Shown piece after piece: positions 50,134 through 58,652 of a stretch of 64,000 nt of DNA. Position 1 is the first letter of the stretch. Each line of letters begins with the position of its first letter. The notes under the pieces are model-generated. The model was not told where the DNA came from and did not search any database. It saw only the letters and a list, made by a program, of their open reading frames with translations. The translations under genes were made by a program, and so were the position numbers. Source of the DNA: Rhodobacter sp. Har01 (GTDB lineage: Bacteria > Pseudomonadota > Alphaproteobacteria > Rhodobacterales > Rhodobacteraceae); the NCBI RefSeq assembly GCF_020564565.1, contig NZ_JAJCTD010000006.1:248001-312000 (forward strand), read 5' to 3'.

Positions 50134-51195
50134 TCAGCCCGAGACCTTGCGGATCCACTGGTCCACCGCGACGGCGCCGATGATCAGCCCGCCCGTCAGC
50201 AGCACCTTCCACTGCGGATCGGCGTTCAGCATGTTCAGGCCCATGCTCATGACGCCGACGATCAGGGTGCCGAACAGCACCCCCAGGATCGAGCCGCGTC
50301 CGCCGAACAGCGAGATGCCCCCGATCACCGTGGCGGTGATGGCCTGCAGGTTGTAGTCGGTGGTCACCGTCGAGGGCGAGATCGAGCCGTTGCGGCCGAT
50401 CGACACCCAGGCTGCAAGGCCCGCCACCACCCCGGCAAGGGTATAGGTCTTGAGCAGGATGTTCTTGGTGCGGATGCCGGCCAGGTCGGCGGCCTCGGGG
50501 TCGTCGCCGACGGCATAGATGTGGCGGCCGAAGGCGGTGTAGTTCAGCATGTACCACAGCGCGACATAAAGCGCGATCATCGCCAGCACACCCAGCGTGA
50601 TCACCGCGCCGCCGATCTTGATCGGCGTGCCGAAGATGTGCAGCGCGCCGGTGATGGCGGTCAGGTCGGCCTCGCGCATGGTCTCGTTGGCGGAGTAGAT
50701 CAGGCAGATCGCCATCACGATGTTCCAGGTGCCCAGCGTCACGATGAACGGCGGCAGCTTCAGCCGCGAGACAAGGAAGCCGTTCACAAAGCCCCAGAAG
50801 CCCGCCATGCCAAAGCCGGCAAGAACCGCCACGGGCCAGGGCAGGCCATAGGCCAGCACCGCATTGCCCATGATGACGAAGGCAAAGACCATGATCACGC
50901 CGATGGCAAGGTCGATGCCGGCGGTCAGCACCACCAGGGTCTGCGCCGCGGCCAGGATGCCCACCACGGCGACCTGCTGCATGATCAGGGTCAACGTATA
51001 GGCGGAAAAGAACCGCTCACCCTTGGCGATGCCGAAGAACAGGATCAGTGCCAACAACACGATCAGAGGCACCATGGCCGGGTTGCCGTGCAACAGGTGC
51101 TGCAGCTTCTTCAAGCCGCTTCGTGGTTCCTCGAACTGCGCCACCGTGGTCGCGCTGGCCGTCAAGACCTTCTCGAATTCCTGTGGCTGGCTCAT
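50134..51195 (-). CDS. frcC: Sugar ABC transporter permease
   Basis: 353 residues of the RbsC/FrcC family with about nine helices after a hydrophilic N-terminus (1-35). Landmarks are TLVVLTAGIDLAIGVIMVF, YAVGDDPEAADLAGI (the cytoplasmic loop that contacts the ATPase) and GGISLFGGRGSILG. AGGGGGGAAG precedes ATG 51195. The 138-bp gap to frcB holds two tandem hairpins, which would let the binding protein be made in excess. Confidence 0.94.
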   Translation of the reverse strand: MSQPQEFEKVLTASATTVAQFEEPRSGLKKLQHLLHGNPAMVPLIVLLALILFFGIAKGERFFSAYTLTLIMQQVAVVGILAAAQTLVVLTAGIDLAIGVIMVFAFVIMGNAVLAYGLPWPVAVLAGFGMAGFWGFVNGFLVSRLKLPPFIVTLGTWNIVMAICLIYSANETMREADLTAITGALHIFGTPIKIGGAVITLGVLAMIALYVALWYMLNYTAFGRHIYAVGDDPEAADLAGIRTKNILLKTYTLAGVVAGLAAWVSIGRNGSISPSTVTTDYNLQAITATVIGGISLFGGRGSILGVLFGTLIVGVMSMGLNMLNADPQWKVLLTGGLIIGAVAVDQWIRKVSG

Positions 51196-51238
51196 CTTCC
51201 CCCCTCGCCGCGGTCGGCGGTTTTCCTTCGCTTTGCAA

Positions 51239-51295
51239 CAAGGGCGGCCTTGAGAGCCGCCCTTGCCTCCCCCGTTCGGGATCATGCGGGGGAGG
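51239..51295 (-). terminator. Two tandem hairpins between frcB and frcC
   Basis: Hairpin 1: CAAGGGCGGC/GCCGCCCTTG (51239-51265). Hairpin 2: CCTCCCCCG/CGGGGGAGG (51266-51295). Neither has a U-tract. They sit directly after the binding-protein gene, where sugar ABC operons often carry attenuating or mRNA-protecting stem-loops. Confidence 0.75.
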
Positions 51296-51333
51296 TGTCC
51301 CCCGCACAAGCGTTTCGCATCAGGTCCGGGGCA

Positions 51334-52359
51334 TCAGCCCCAGCACAGCTCGGTGCCCTTGGTGGTGTCGACCGAGGGCACGCCTTCGGCGGGCTTGTCG
51401 GTGACCAGGGTCACGCCGGTGTCGAAGAAGGCCTTGCCGGGGGTCGGCTCGGGCTTGACGCCTTCGTCGGCCCACTTCTTGATCGCTTCCACGCCCAGCG
51501 CGGCCATCATCAGCGGATACTGCTGCGAGGTGGCGCCGATCTGGCCATCTTTCACCGCGGCCACGCCCGGGCAACCGCCGTCAACCGAGACGATCAGGAC
51601 GCTGCCTTCCTTGCCGACGGCCTTCAGCGCCTGGTAGGCGCCCACGGCGGCCGGTTCGTTGATGGTGTGGATCACGTTGATGTCGGGGTCTTTCTGGAGC
51701 AGGTTCTCCATCGCCTTGCGGCCGCCCTCTTCGTTGCCGTTGGTGACGTCATGGCCGACGATGCGCGGGTCATCCTCGTCACCGATCTTGTTGGGGTCCT
51801 TCGGGTCGATGCCGAAGCCGATCATGAAGCCCTGGTCACGCAGCACGTCGACGGTGGGCTGCGACGGGGTCAGGTCAAGAAAGCCGATCTTGGCGTTGGC
51901 GGCATCCGCGCCCAGCGTGGCGGCGGCCCAGGCGCCGATCAGGCGGCCGGCTTCCAGGTTGTCGGTGGCAAAGGTGGCGTCGGCGGCATCGGCCGGGTCA
52001 AGCGGCGTGTCCAGCGCGATGACGACCAGACCGGCCGCCTGTGCCTTTTTCACCTGATCGACGATGGCCTTGGTGTCGGAGGCCGCGATCAGGATGCCCT
52101 TGGCGCCATCAGCGATGCAGCTTTCAATGGCAGCGACCTGGCTGTCATGGTCGCCGTCAACCTTGCCGGCGTAAGAGTTCAGCGTCATGCCCAGTTCGGC
52201 CGCCTTGGCTTCGGCGCCTTCCTTCATCTTGACGAAGAAGGGGTTGGTGTCGGTCTTGGTGATCAGGCAGGCGGTGATGGCGTCCTGCGCCAGCGCCGGC
52301 GCCGCCGACATCAGCGCAGCCGTGGCCGCGCCCAGAAGGGCTTTGGTGGTGAATTTCAT
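51334..52359 (-). CDS. frcB: Periplasmic sugar-binding protein (fructose/mannose/ribose type)
   Basis: 341 residues with a signal peptide (1-24, [10 protein letters not shown]) and a type I periplasmic-binding fold. [20 protein letters not shown] near 31-50, [33 protein letters not shown] and [13 protein letters not shown] are typical of FrcB. GGGAGGA precedes the ATG. Operon order B-C-A-K with a divergent ROK regulator matches the Sinorhizobium frc locus, which imports fructose, mannose and ribose. The exact sugar here is inferred. Confidence 0.93.
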   Translation of the reverse strand: MKFTTKALLGAATAALMSAAPALAQDAITACLITKTDTNPFFVKMKEGAEAKAAELGMTLNSYAGKVDGDHDSQVAAIESCIADGAKGILIAASDTKAIVDQVKKAQAAGLVVIALDTPLDPADAADATFATDNLEAGRLIGAWAAATLGADAANAKIGFLDLTPSQPTVDVLRDQGFMIGFGIDPKDPNKIGDEDDPRIVGHDVTNGNEEGGRKAMENLLQKDPDINVIHTINEPAAVGAYQALKAVGKEGSVLIVSVDGGCPGVAAVKDGQIGATSQQYPLMMAALGVEAIKKWADEGVKPEPTPGKAFFDTGVTLVTDKPAEGVPSVDTTKGTELCWG

Positions 52360-52463
52360 CTGGTTCCTCCCAAGGAAGGGGGTCATTGCCCCCCGTTTCG
52401 ATGCTGTGCGCAGATCAACTCTCCCGCTGCGCCGGGGCACAGGAAAGCCGATTCCCTTGCTTG

Positions 52464-52501
52464 CGTCAAGATAATTAAATCACAGTGAATTATTATTGAC
52501 A
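52464..52501. promoter_or_regulatory. Divergent frcB/frcR promoter with AT-rich operator candidate
   Basis: The only AT-rich tract in the 207-bp divergent gap. ATAATT (52471-52476) and AATTAT (52488-52493) form an inverted repeat around AAATCACAGTG. It is flanked by TTGACG on the minus strand (52464-52469, toward frcB) and TTGACA on the plus strand (52496-52501, toward frcR), both like -35 boxes. A ROK repressor bound here could block both promoters. Confidence 0.6.
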
Positions 52502-52566
52502 GATTGCCCGTTCCTTGCCCAATCTGGCGGGAAACCGGGCGCCAGGCTTGGGAACAGGCTTGGGAC

Positions 52567-53802
52567 ATGGGGGAAAAGGTGAAGCCAGCCGTCGAGACAG
52601 TGGTCGAATCGCGGCCTGAAGGGGCGGGCCTTCGCGGCACCAACCAATCGGGGATGCGGGCGCACAACGAGCGGCTGGTTCTCAGCCTGGTGCGCCGCCA
52701 CGGGGCGCTGGCCAAGTCGGACATCGCGCGGATGACGGGGCTTTCGGCGCAAACCGTGTCGGTGATCATGCGGGCGCTTGAGCAGGACGGGCTGCTGGCG
52801 CGCGGAGAGCCGATCCGCGGCCGGGTGGGTCAGCCCTCGGTGCCGATGTCGCTGGCGGCGGAGGGGGCGTTCTTCTTCGGGCTGAAGGTCGGGCGGCGGT
52901 CGGCCGACCTGGTGCTGATCGATTTCCTGGGCCGCATAAGGGCGGCGCGGCGGCGGACCTACCGCTACCCCACACCCGATGCGGTGGTGGCCTTCGTGGC
53001 CGAAGCGGCGCCGGCGCTGACCGCGCAACTGGACGCCGACCTGCGCGACCGGATCACCGGGATGGGCGTGGCTATCCCGTTCCAGTTGTGGAACTGGGTC
53101 TCGATCATCGGCGCTCCACAGGCCGAGATGGACGCTTGGCGGCACCGCGACATCGCGGCAGAACTGGCCGCTCTGGTGGACCTGCCGGTGTTTGTGCAGA
53201 ACGATGCAACCTCGGCCTGCGGGGCGGAACTGATCTTCGGCACCGGCGAACGGCCGAAGGATTTCCTGTACTTCTACTTCGGCACCTTCATCGGCGGCGG
53301 GCTGGTGATGAACGGCCAGCTGTTCCTGGGCCGCAGCGGCAATGCCGCCGCCACCGGCACGATGCAGGTGCCGGGGCCGGATGGGCGGATGCGGCGGCTG
53401 CTGGACGTGGCGTCGCTGTCGGTGCTGGCCGGGATGATGGAGGCGGCGGGCGAGCCGAGCGACCACATCTGGCAGCAGCACCTGGACTGGAAGGTGTCCG
53501 AAGCGGTGCTGGACCGCTGGATCGAGGCGGCGGCGCGGGGTCTGGCCCATGCGGCGCTGAACGCGGCGGCACTGGTCGAGATCGAAGCGGTGCTGATCGA
53601 CGGCTGGATGCCCGAGGCGATCCGGTCCCGCATGGTGCGGCGCACCGAAGCGGTGCTTCTGGACCTCGACCTGGCGGGGATCCACCCGCCGGCGATCAGG
53701 GCCGGCAGTGTGGGCGCCGATGCCCGCGCGCTGGGGGCGGCGGCGATTCCACTGTCTCAGCGCTATCTGATCGACCAGAACGCGCCGGCAAGGGAAGCCT
53801 GA
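52567..53802 (+). CDS. frcR: ROK-family transcriptional regulator of the frc operon
   Basis: 411 residues. An N-terminal winged helix (about 30-85, with KSDIARMTGLSAQTVSVIMR) is joined to a ROK sugar-kinase-like domain (about 95-390, with FVQNDATSACGAELIFG and FGTFIGGGLV). The canonical ROK zinc motif CxCGxxGCxE is absent. Divergent from frcBCAK, it is the probable sugar-responsive repressor. ATG 52567 keeps the whole HTH; a longer in-frame start at 52504 would overlap the -35 region. The symbol is by analogy with Sinorhizobium. Confidence 0.88.
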   Translation: MGEKVKPAVETVVESRPEGAGLRGTNQSGMRAHNERLVLSLVRRHGALAKSDIARMTGLSAQTVSVIMRALEQDGLLARGEPIRGRVGQPSVPMSLAAEGAFFFGLKVGRRSADLVLIDFLGRIRAARRRTYRYPTPDAVVAFVAEAAPALTAQLDADLRDRITGMGVAIPFQLWNWVSIIGAPQAEMDAWRHRDIAAELAALVDLPVFVQNDATSACGAELIFGTGERPKDFLYFYFGTFIGGGLVMNGQLFLGRSGNAAATGTMQVPGPDGRMRRLLDVASLSVLAGMMEAAGEPSDHIWQQHLDWKVSEAVLDRWIEAAARGLAHAALNAAALVEIEAVLIDGWMPEAIRSRMVRRTEAVLLDLDLAGIHPPAIRAGSVGADARALGAAAIPLSQRYLIDQNAPAREA

Positions 53803-53809
53803 CGGCTAA

Positions 53810-54745
53810 CTAACCTTGCGGCGTCATCGCCTTGCGCTGCCGGGCGCGTTCCAGCCCCAGCCGGCGTTCGCGCCAGATGATCAGGATGCCGGCCAGCACC
53901 ACGATGGCGGCGCCCAGCAGCATGGTGCGCGTCGGCGCCTCGGCAAAGACGAACCAGCCGATGGCCAGCGCAAACAGCATCGAGGCATAGTCGAAGGGCG
54001 CCACCAGCGAGGCATCCGCCTCGCGGTAGGCGGCGGTCAGCAGCACCTGCCCGACGCCGCCCAGCAGGCCCGACAGCACCAGAAAGGTGGTCTCGCGCGG
54101 GGTCGGCCAGACCCAGCCGAAGGGCAGGGTGGCCAGCGACAGCACGGTGGCGGTGACCGAGAACCAGAACACGATGGCGGGCGTCCTTTCGGTTTGCACC
54201 AGCTTGCGCACGAAGACCTGCGCCAGCGCCGCAAAGACCGCGCTGCCCAGCACCAGCATGGCCCCGAAAGCCTCGGCATGGCCGCCGTCCGGCTGTTGCA
54301 GGATCGACAGCCGGGGGCTGAGCACGATCAGCACGCCGATCATGCCCAGCACGACGGCGCTGATGCGGAAGGCGCGGACCTCTTCGCCCAGGAACATGGC
54401 GGCGAAGATCACGGTCAGCAGCGGCGCGGCATAGCCGATGGCAGTGACCTCGGGCAGCGGCAGGTAGCCCAGGCCGGCAAAGCCCAGGCCCATCGCCAGG
54501 GTGCCGGCAAAGCCGCGCCAGACGTGGCCCATCGGATTGCCGGTCCGCAGGCCGGTGGACAAATCGCCCTGCCAGGCCAGCCAGACCAGGATCACGGGAA
54601 CAGCGAACAGCGAGCGGAAGAACACCGCCTGCCCGCCCGGCACATGCACCGCCGTGGCCTTGATCAGCCCGGCCATCACGATGAAGACCAGCACCGAGCC
54701 AAGCTTCAGCGCGATGCCGCGCAGGGGGCGTCCTTGGGAGGGCAT
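53810..54745 (-). CDS. EamA/DMT-family membrane transporter
   Basis: 311 residues, ten predicted helices in two EamA halves. LKLGSVLVFIVMAGLIKATA opens the first helix and a YLPLPEVTAIGYAAPLL helix is typical of the RhaT/RarD-like branch, often annotated as S-adenosylmethionine or amino-acid-like exporters. Substrate unknown. The basic C-terminus (RERRLGLERARQRK) follows the positive-inside rule. Convergent with frcR, 7 bp apart, and divergent from the adenine deaminase gene. Confidence 0.9.
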   Translation of the reverse strand: MPSQGRPLRGIALKLGSVLVFIVMAGLIKATAVHVPGGQAVFFRSLFAVPVILVWLAWQGDLSTGLRTGNPMGHVWRGFAGTLAMGLGFAGLGYLPLPEVTAIGYAAPLLTVIFAAMFLGEEVRAFRISAVVLGMIGVLIVLSPRLSILQQPDGGHAEAFGAMLVLGSAVFAALAQVFVRKLVQTERTPAIVFWFSVTATVLSLATLPFGWVWPTPRETTFLVLSGLLGGVGQVLLTAAYREADASLVAPFDYASMLFALAIGWFVFAEAPTRTMLLGAAIVVLAGILIIWRERRLGLERARQRKAMTPQG

Positions 54746-54849
54746 GCGGGCTCCTTCGTCCGCCTTGGTGAACCATGGCCGCCGGCGCGGTGCAATCCCT
54801 CTGGACGGCGGGCGAGCTTCACGGTTTCCTGAGGGCCCGGAGGTGCCCC

Positions 54850-56547
54850 ATGCACAAGTCGTTGAGCCAGCTGATCGACCAGGGCCGCGGCGTTGAGCCA
54901 GCCGATCTGGTGTTGAAGGGGGGGCGGGTGTTCGATCTGATCAGCGGCGAGCTGGTCGAGACCGACGTCGCGATCTGCGGCGACACCATCGTGGGGGTGT
55001 TCGGCAGCTACCGCGGCGCGCGCGAGATCGACGTTTCGGGGCAGGTGCTGGTGCCGGGCTTCATCGACACGCATCTGCATGTGGAAAGCAGTCTGGTCAC
55101 GCCGCATGAGTTCGACCGCTGTGTCGGGCCGCGCGGGGTGACGACGGCGATCTGCGATCCGCACGAGATTGCCAATGTCTGCGGGCTGGAGGGCATCCGG
55201 TATTTCCTGGACTGCGCCGCGCAGGTGCTGATCGACCTGCGGGTGCAACTGTCGTCTTGCGTGCCGTCCACCCACATGGAGACTTCGGGCGCGCGGCTGG
55301 AGGCGGCGGATCTGGTGGGGTTCCGCGATCACCCTAAGGTCATCGGGCTGGCCGAGTTCATGAACTTTCCCGGCGTGCTGATGAAGGACCCGGGCTGCCT
55401 GGCCAAGTTGCAGGCGTTTCGCGGGCGGCACATCGACGGCCATGCGCCCTTGCTGCGGGGCAATGACCTGAACGGCTATCTGGCCGCCGGCATCCGCACC
55501 GAGCATGAGGCGACCACGGCGGAAGAGGGGCTGGAGAAGCTGCGCAAGGGGATGCGGGTGCTGATCCGCGAGGGCAGCGTTTCCAAGGACATGCACGCGC
55601 TGGCGCCGCTGCTGACGGAAAAGCACGCGCCTTACCTGTGCCTGTGCACCGATGACCGCAACCCCTTGGACATCGCCGAGCATGGCCATCTGGACTACAT
55701 GATCCGCACGCTGATCGCCCTGGGTTGCCCGGCGCTGGCGGTCTATCGCGCGGCCAGCCTGTCGGCGGCCGAGGCCTTCGGGCTGAAGGACCGCGGGCTG
55801 ATCGCGCCGGGCAAGCGGGCGGATATCACGGTGATCGACAGCCTAGAGGGGTGCCATGCGAGCCGGGTGTTCGCGGGCGGGGTGGAACTGACGCCGGCGG
55901 CCTTTGCGGGCCGGGCGGTGACCGAGCCGGTAGCGCGGCATTCGGTCAAGGCGGGGCAGGTGACCGCAGAGGACTTTCGCACCGGCGGCAACCGGGTCGA
56001 GACGCCGGTGATCGGCATCCTGCCCGGCAAGATCATCACCCAGCATCTGGTCTTCGACATCCCGCCGGTGGATGGCGACAAGCGGCCGGACCTCGCGCGC
56101 GATCTGGTGAAGATCGCGGTGATCGAGCGGCACGGGGTGAACGGCAACCGCGCCACCGGCTTCGTGCAGGGGTTCGGGCTGCAGCGCGGGGCGATCGCCT
56201 CGACCGTCTGCCACGACCACCACAACATCGTGGTGGTGGGGGCAGATTACGCCGACATGGCCCTCGCCGCGAACCGGCTGGGCCAGATCGAGGGCGGATT
56301 CGTGGTGGTGGAGGGCGGCCGGGTGCTGGCCGAACTGGCGCTGCCGGTGGCGGGGCTGATGAGCCTGCTTCCGTTTGAAGCGGTGCACGGCAGGCTGGTC
56401 GCGTTGCGGGCGGCGGCCAAGAGCCTGGGCGTGGTGCTGGAAGAACCGTTCCTGCAGCTGGCCTTCCTGGCGCTGCCGGTGATTCCGCATCTGAAGATCA
56501 CCGACCACGGGCTGGTGGATGTGGACCGCTTCGAGGTGATTCCCTGA
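54850..56547 (+). CDS. ade: Adenine deaminase
   Basis: 565 residues of the amidohydrolase superfamily, the bacterial Ade/YicP type. It converts adenine to hypoxanthine in purine salvage. [13 protein letters not shown] near 68-80 carries the HxH metal ligands; [18 protein letters not shown] and CLCTDDR (metal Asp) follow. The C-terminal family domain has [17 protein letters not shown] seven bases before ATG 54850 fixes the start. A repeat of the dispersed family follows the stop after 23 bp. Confidence 0.95.
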   Translation: MHKSLSQLIDQGRGVEPADLVLKGGRVFDLISGELVETDVAICGDTIVGVFGSYRGAREIDVSGQVLVPGFIDTHLHVESSLVTPHEFDRCVGPRGVTTAICDPHEIANVCGLEGIRYFLDCAAQVLIDLRVQLSSCVPSTHMETSGARLEAADLVGFRDHPKVIGLAEFMNFPGVLMKDPGCLAKLQAFRGRHIDGHAPLLRGNDLNGYLAAGIRTEHEATTAEEGLEKLRKGMRVLIREGSVSKDMHALAPLLTEKHAPYLCLCTDDRNPLDIAEHGHLDYMIRTLIALGCPALAVYRAASLSAAEAFGLKDRGLIAPGKRADITVIDSLEGCHASRVFAGGVELTPAAFAGRAVTEPVARHSVKAGQVTAEDFRTGGNRVETPVIGILPGKIITQHLVFDIPPVDGDKRPDLARDLVKIAVIERHGVNGNRATGFVQGFGLQRGAIASTVCHDHHNIVVVGADYADMALAANRLGQIEGGFVVVEGGRVLAELALPVAGLMSLLPFEAVHGRLVALRAAAKSLGVVLEEPFLQLAFLALPVIPHLKITDHGLVDVDRFEVIP

Positions 56548-56570
56548 AGGATGTGACCGGCCCCGACGCC

Positions 56571-56620
56571 GGGGGCATCCTGCCCCCGGACCCCCGGGGA
56601 GTATTTCGAAAAGGGCAAGA
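56571..56620 (+). repeat. Dispersed intergenic repeat, locus F
   Basis: Single unit: GGGGGCATCCTGCCCCC hairpin, then GGACCCCCGGGGAGTATTT and CGAAAAGGGCAAGA. AAGGGCAA tail type. Located directly after ade. Confidence 0.82.
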
Positions 56621-56693
56621 CCGGGATGCGGTTCAGGATGGTTTCGCTTGGCGCCGGGAGGCGTAAGCTGGGGCGAAGGGCAGGGAGGGCGCC

Positions 56694-57335
56694 ATGACCC
56701 GCACGGTGATGTTGTTCGGCGATTCCAACACGCATGGCACGATGCCGATGGTGCATCTGTCGGACCAGGGCCGCTATGCCCGGGCCGAGCGCTGGGCGGG
56801 GCGGCTGGCGGCGATGCTGCCGGAGTGGGAGGTGATCGCCGAGGGACAGCCGGGGCGGACCACGGTGCATGACGACCCGATCGAGGGGCCGCACCGCAAC
56901 GGGCTGACCGTGCTGCCGGCGCTCTTGGAGACGCATCGGCCGGTGGATGTGGTGCTGCTGATGCTGGGCACGAATGACCTGAAGCAGCGGTTCTCGGTCA
57001 ATGCCGGCGATATCGCGCTGGGGCTGGAAAAGCTGGTCATGGTGATCCGCGCGTCGGGCGCGGGGCCGGGCGGCACGGCGCCGGGCATTCTGGTGGTGGC
57101 GCCGCCGCCGATCGAGGAGGCGGGGACCCTGGGCGAGATCTTCCACGGCGGGGCGGCGAAGTCGCGGACCCTGGGCGCGCGGGTGCAGGCGATGGCCGAA
57201 CGCCAGGGCCTGCCCTGGCTGGATGCGGGCGGGATGATCCACGTCAGCCATGTGGATGGCATCCACTATGGCCCCGAGGTCCATCCGATTCTGGCCGAAG
57301 CCTTTGCAGCCGCAATCCGCCGGCATTTCCCATGA
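56694..57335 (+). CDS. SGNH/GDSL hydrolase, cytoplasmic
   Basis: 213 residues without a signal peptide. Ser11 is in FGDSNTHG, Gly in EGQPGRTT, Asn in LGTNDLK near 99-105, and the final Asp/His in DGIHYGPEVHP or its neighbouring VHP near 195. This matches the octameric arylesterase/acyltransferase branch of SGNH enzymes (perhydrolase-like) better than secreted TesA. GGGAGGG precedes the ATG. Its substrate is unknown. It precedes the Rieske oxygenase cluster by 105 bp and may not belong to it, since a palindrome lies between. Confidence 0.9.
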   Translation: MTRTVMLFGDSNTHGTMPMVHLSDQGRYARAERWAGRLAAMLPEWEVIAEGQPGRTTVHDDPIEGPHRNGLTVLPALLETHRPVDVVLLMLGTNDLKQRFSVNAGDIALGLEKLVMVIRASGAGPGGTAPGILVVAPPPIEEAGTLGEIFHGGAAKSRTLGARVQAMAERQGLPWLDAGGMIHVSHVDGIHYGPEVHPILAEAFAAAIRRHFP

Positions 57336-57338
57336 CCG

Positions 57339-57357
57339 GATTAGGACACGCCTAATC
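57339..57357. promoter_or_regulatory. 19-bp inverted repeat before the Rieske oxygenase gene
   Basis: GATTAGG-ACACG-CCTAATC, perfect 7-bp arms, directly after the hydrolase stop and 83 bp upstream of the oxygenase start. AT-rich arms with a short centre suggest an operator, perhaps for the LysR regulator at the end of the cluster. A weak terminator is the alternative. Confidence 0.5.
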
Positions 57358-57440
57358 GCCGCCCTGCCGATTGGTGCTTTCCCTTAAGCTAGATCTGCGC
57401 GATTGCTTTAGCGTCCCCTGTTCTGCCGAAGGCTGCCGCC

Positions 57441-58565
57441 ATGACCCTGCACGACCCCGCCCTCGAAGACCTTCGCGCCAATGTCGCCCAGCCTTTCGAA
57501 CGTGCCCGGGCGATGCCGAAGTCGGTCTACACTTCGCCCGCCTTTGCAGAACTGGAGCAACGCCACATCTTCGCCAAGGACTGGCTCTGCGCCGGCCGGG
57601 CCGAGGCGCTGCCGAACCCCGGCGACTATCTGACGATGCAGATCGCGGGCGAACCCGTCATCATCCTGCGCGACCGCGACGGCGCATTGCGCGGCCTGTC
57701 GAACGTCTGCCGCCACCGGATGAGCACGCTGCTGGAGGGCCGGGGGAACGTGCGAAGCATCGTCTGCCGCTACCACGCCTGGACCTACAACCTGGACGGA
57801 ACCTTGCGCGGCGCCCCAGCGATGGCGAAGAACGAAAGCTTCTGCCGTGACGAGATTGCGTTGCCGGCCGTGCGGGTGGAAAACTGGCGCGGCTGGATCA
57901 TGGTGACGCTGGACCCCGCCGCCCCGCCGCCCGGCGATGCGCTGGCGGGGGTGGACCGGCTGGTCGGGCACCTGCCGATGGAGACCTATTCCGAGGTCTT
58001 CCGCGAGGAATTCGAATGGGACACCAACTGGAAGGTGCTGGCCGAGAACTTCATGGAAAGCTACCATTTGCCGGTCTGCCATGAGGCCACCATCGGCGGC
58101 ACCTGCGACCTGAACCTGATGACCTGCCCCGAGGGCGATGCGGCCTTCAACCACCACTGGATCGTCAAGAACGATTCGCTGCCGCTGTCACTGGCGCATC
58201 CGTCGAACACCACGCTGCAGGGCGACGAACGGCGGATCACCTGGCTTCTGGCGATCTATCCCAGCCTGCTGATCACCCTGACGCCCGGCTACTTCTGGTA
58301 TCTGTCGCTGACGCCGAAAGGCCCGGGCCGGGTGCATGTGCTGTTCGGCGGCGGCATGAGCGCGGACTGGATGGCCGACCCCGAGGCGCCGGCACATCTG
58401 GCGCAGGTGAAGGCGCTCTTGGAAGAGGTGAACATCGAGGACAAGGGCTGTGTCGAGAAGGTCTACCGCGGCCTCTGCGCCGGTCTGTCGGCACCGGGGG
58501 CGCTTAGCCATCTGGAGCGGCCGAACTACGAATTCGCGCGCTGGATCGCCGGCCGGATGCCCTGA
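57441..58565 (+). CDS. Rieske non-heme iron oxygenase, alpha subunit
   Basis: 374 residues. The Rieske [2Fe-2S] ligands are Cys90-x-His92 and Cys109-x2-His112; the mononuclear iron site is in NFMESYHLPVCH with His209 and His214. This is the alpha subunit of a ring-hydroxylating or demethylating oxygenase. No beta subunit or dedicated ferredoxin reductase gene is adjacent, so it resembles alpha-only enzymes that act on quaternary amines or similar compounds. The gene opens a plus-strand cluster with a flavin-reductase fusion, RidA, DUF1028 and LysR. The substrate is unknown. Confidence 0.92.
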   Translation: MTLHDPALEDLRANVAQPFERARAMPKSVYTSPAFAELEQRHIFAKDWLCAGRAEALPNPGDYLTMQIAGEPVIILRDRDGALRGLSNVCRHRMSTLLEGRGNVRSIVCRYHAWTYNLDGTLRGAPAMAKNESFCRDEIALPAVRVENWRGWIMVTLDPAAPPPGDALAGVDRLVGHLPMETYSEVFREEFEWDTNWKVLAENFMESYHLPVCHEATIGGTCDLNLMTCPEGDAAFNHHWIVKNDSLPLSLAHPSNTTLQGDERRITWLLAIYPSLLITLTPGYFWYLSLTPKGPGRVHVLFGGGMSADWMADPEAPAHLAQVKALLEEVNIEDKGCVEKVYRGLCAGLSAPGALSHLERPNYEFARWIAGRMP

Positions 58566-58652
58566 GGCTACCGCTTTCCGATGACGCGCCCTATCTTGCC
58601 TGGGGCCGGGGATGCGTTCCCCGGGCAACCCTTGCCCCGGAAAGCCGCTGCC

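Noticed and set aside
50086..52488. 800-codon plus-strand open frame opposite frcB/frcC
   Set aside because: His/Asp/Gln/Gly-rich shadow; the minus strand carries complete transporter genes with good ribosome sites.
58581..58652. Upstream ATG 58581 as start of the flavin-reductase fusion
   Set aside because: It would add a 24-residue Pro/Gly-rich leader not typical of the split-barrel family; ATG 58653 starts where homology begins.
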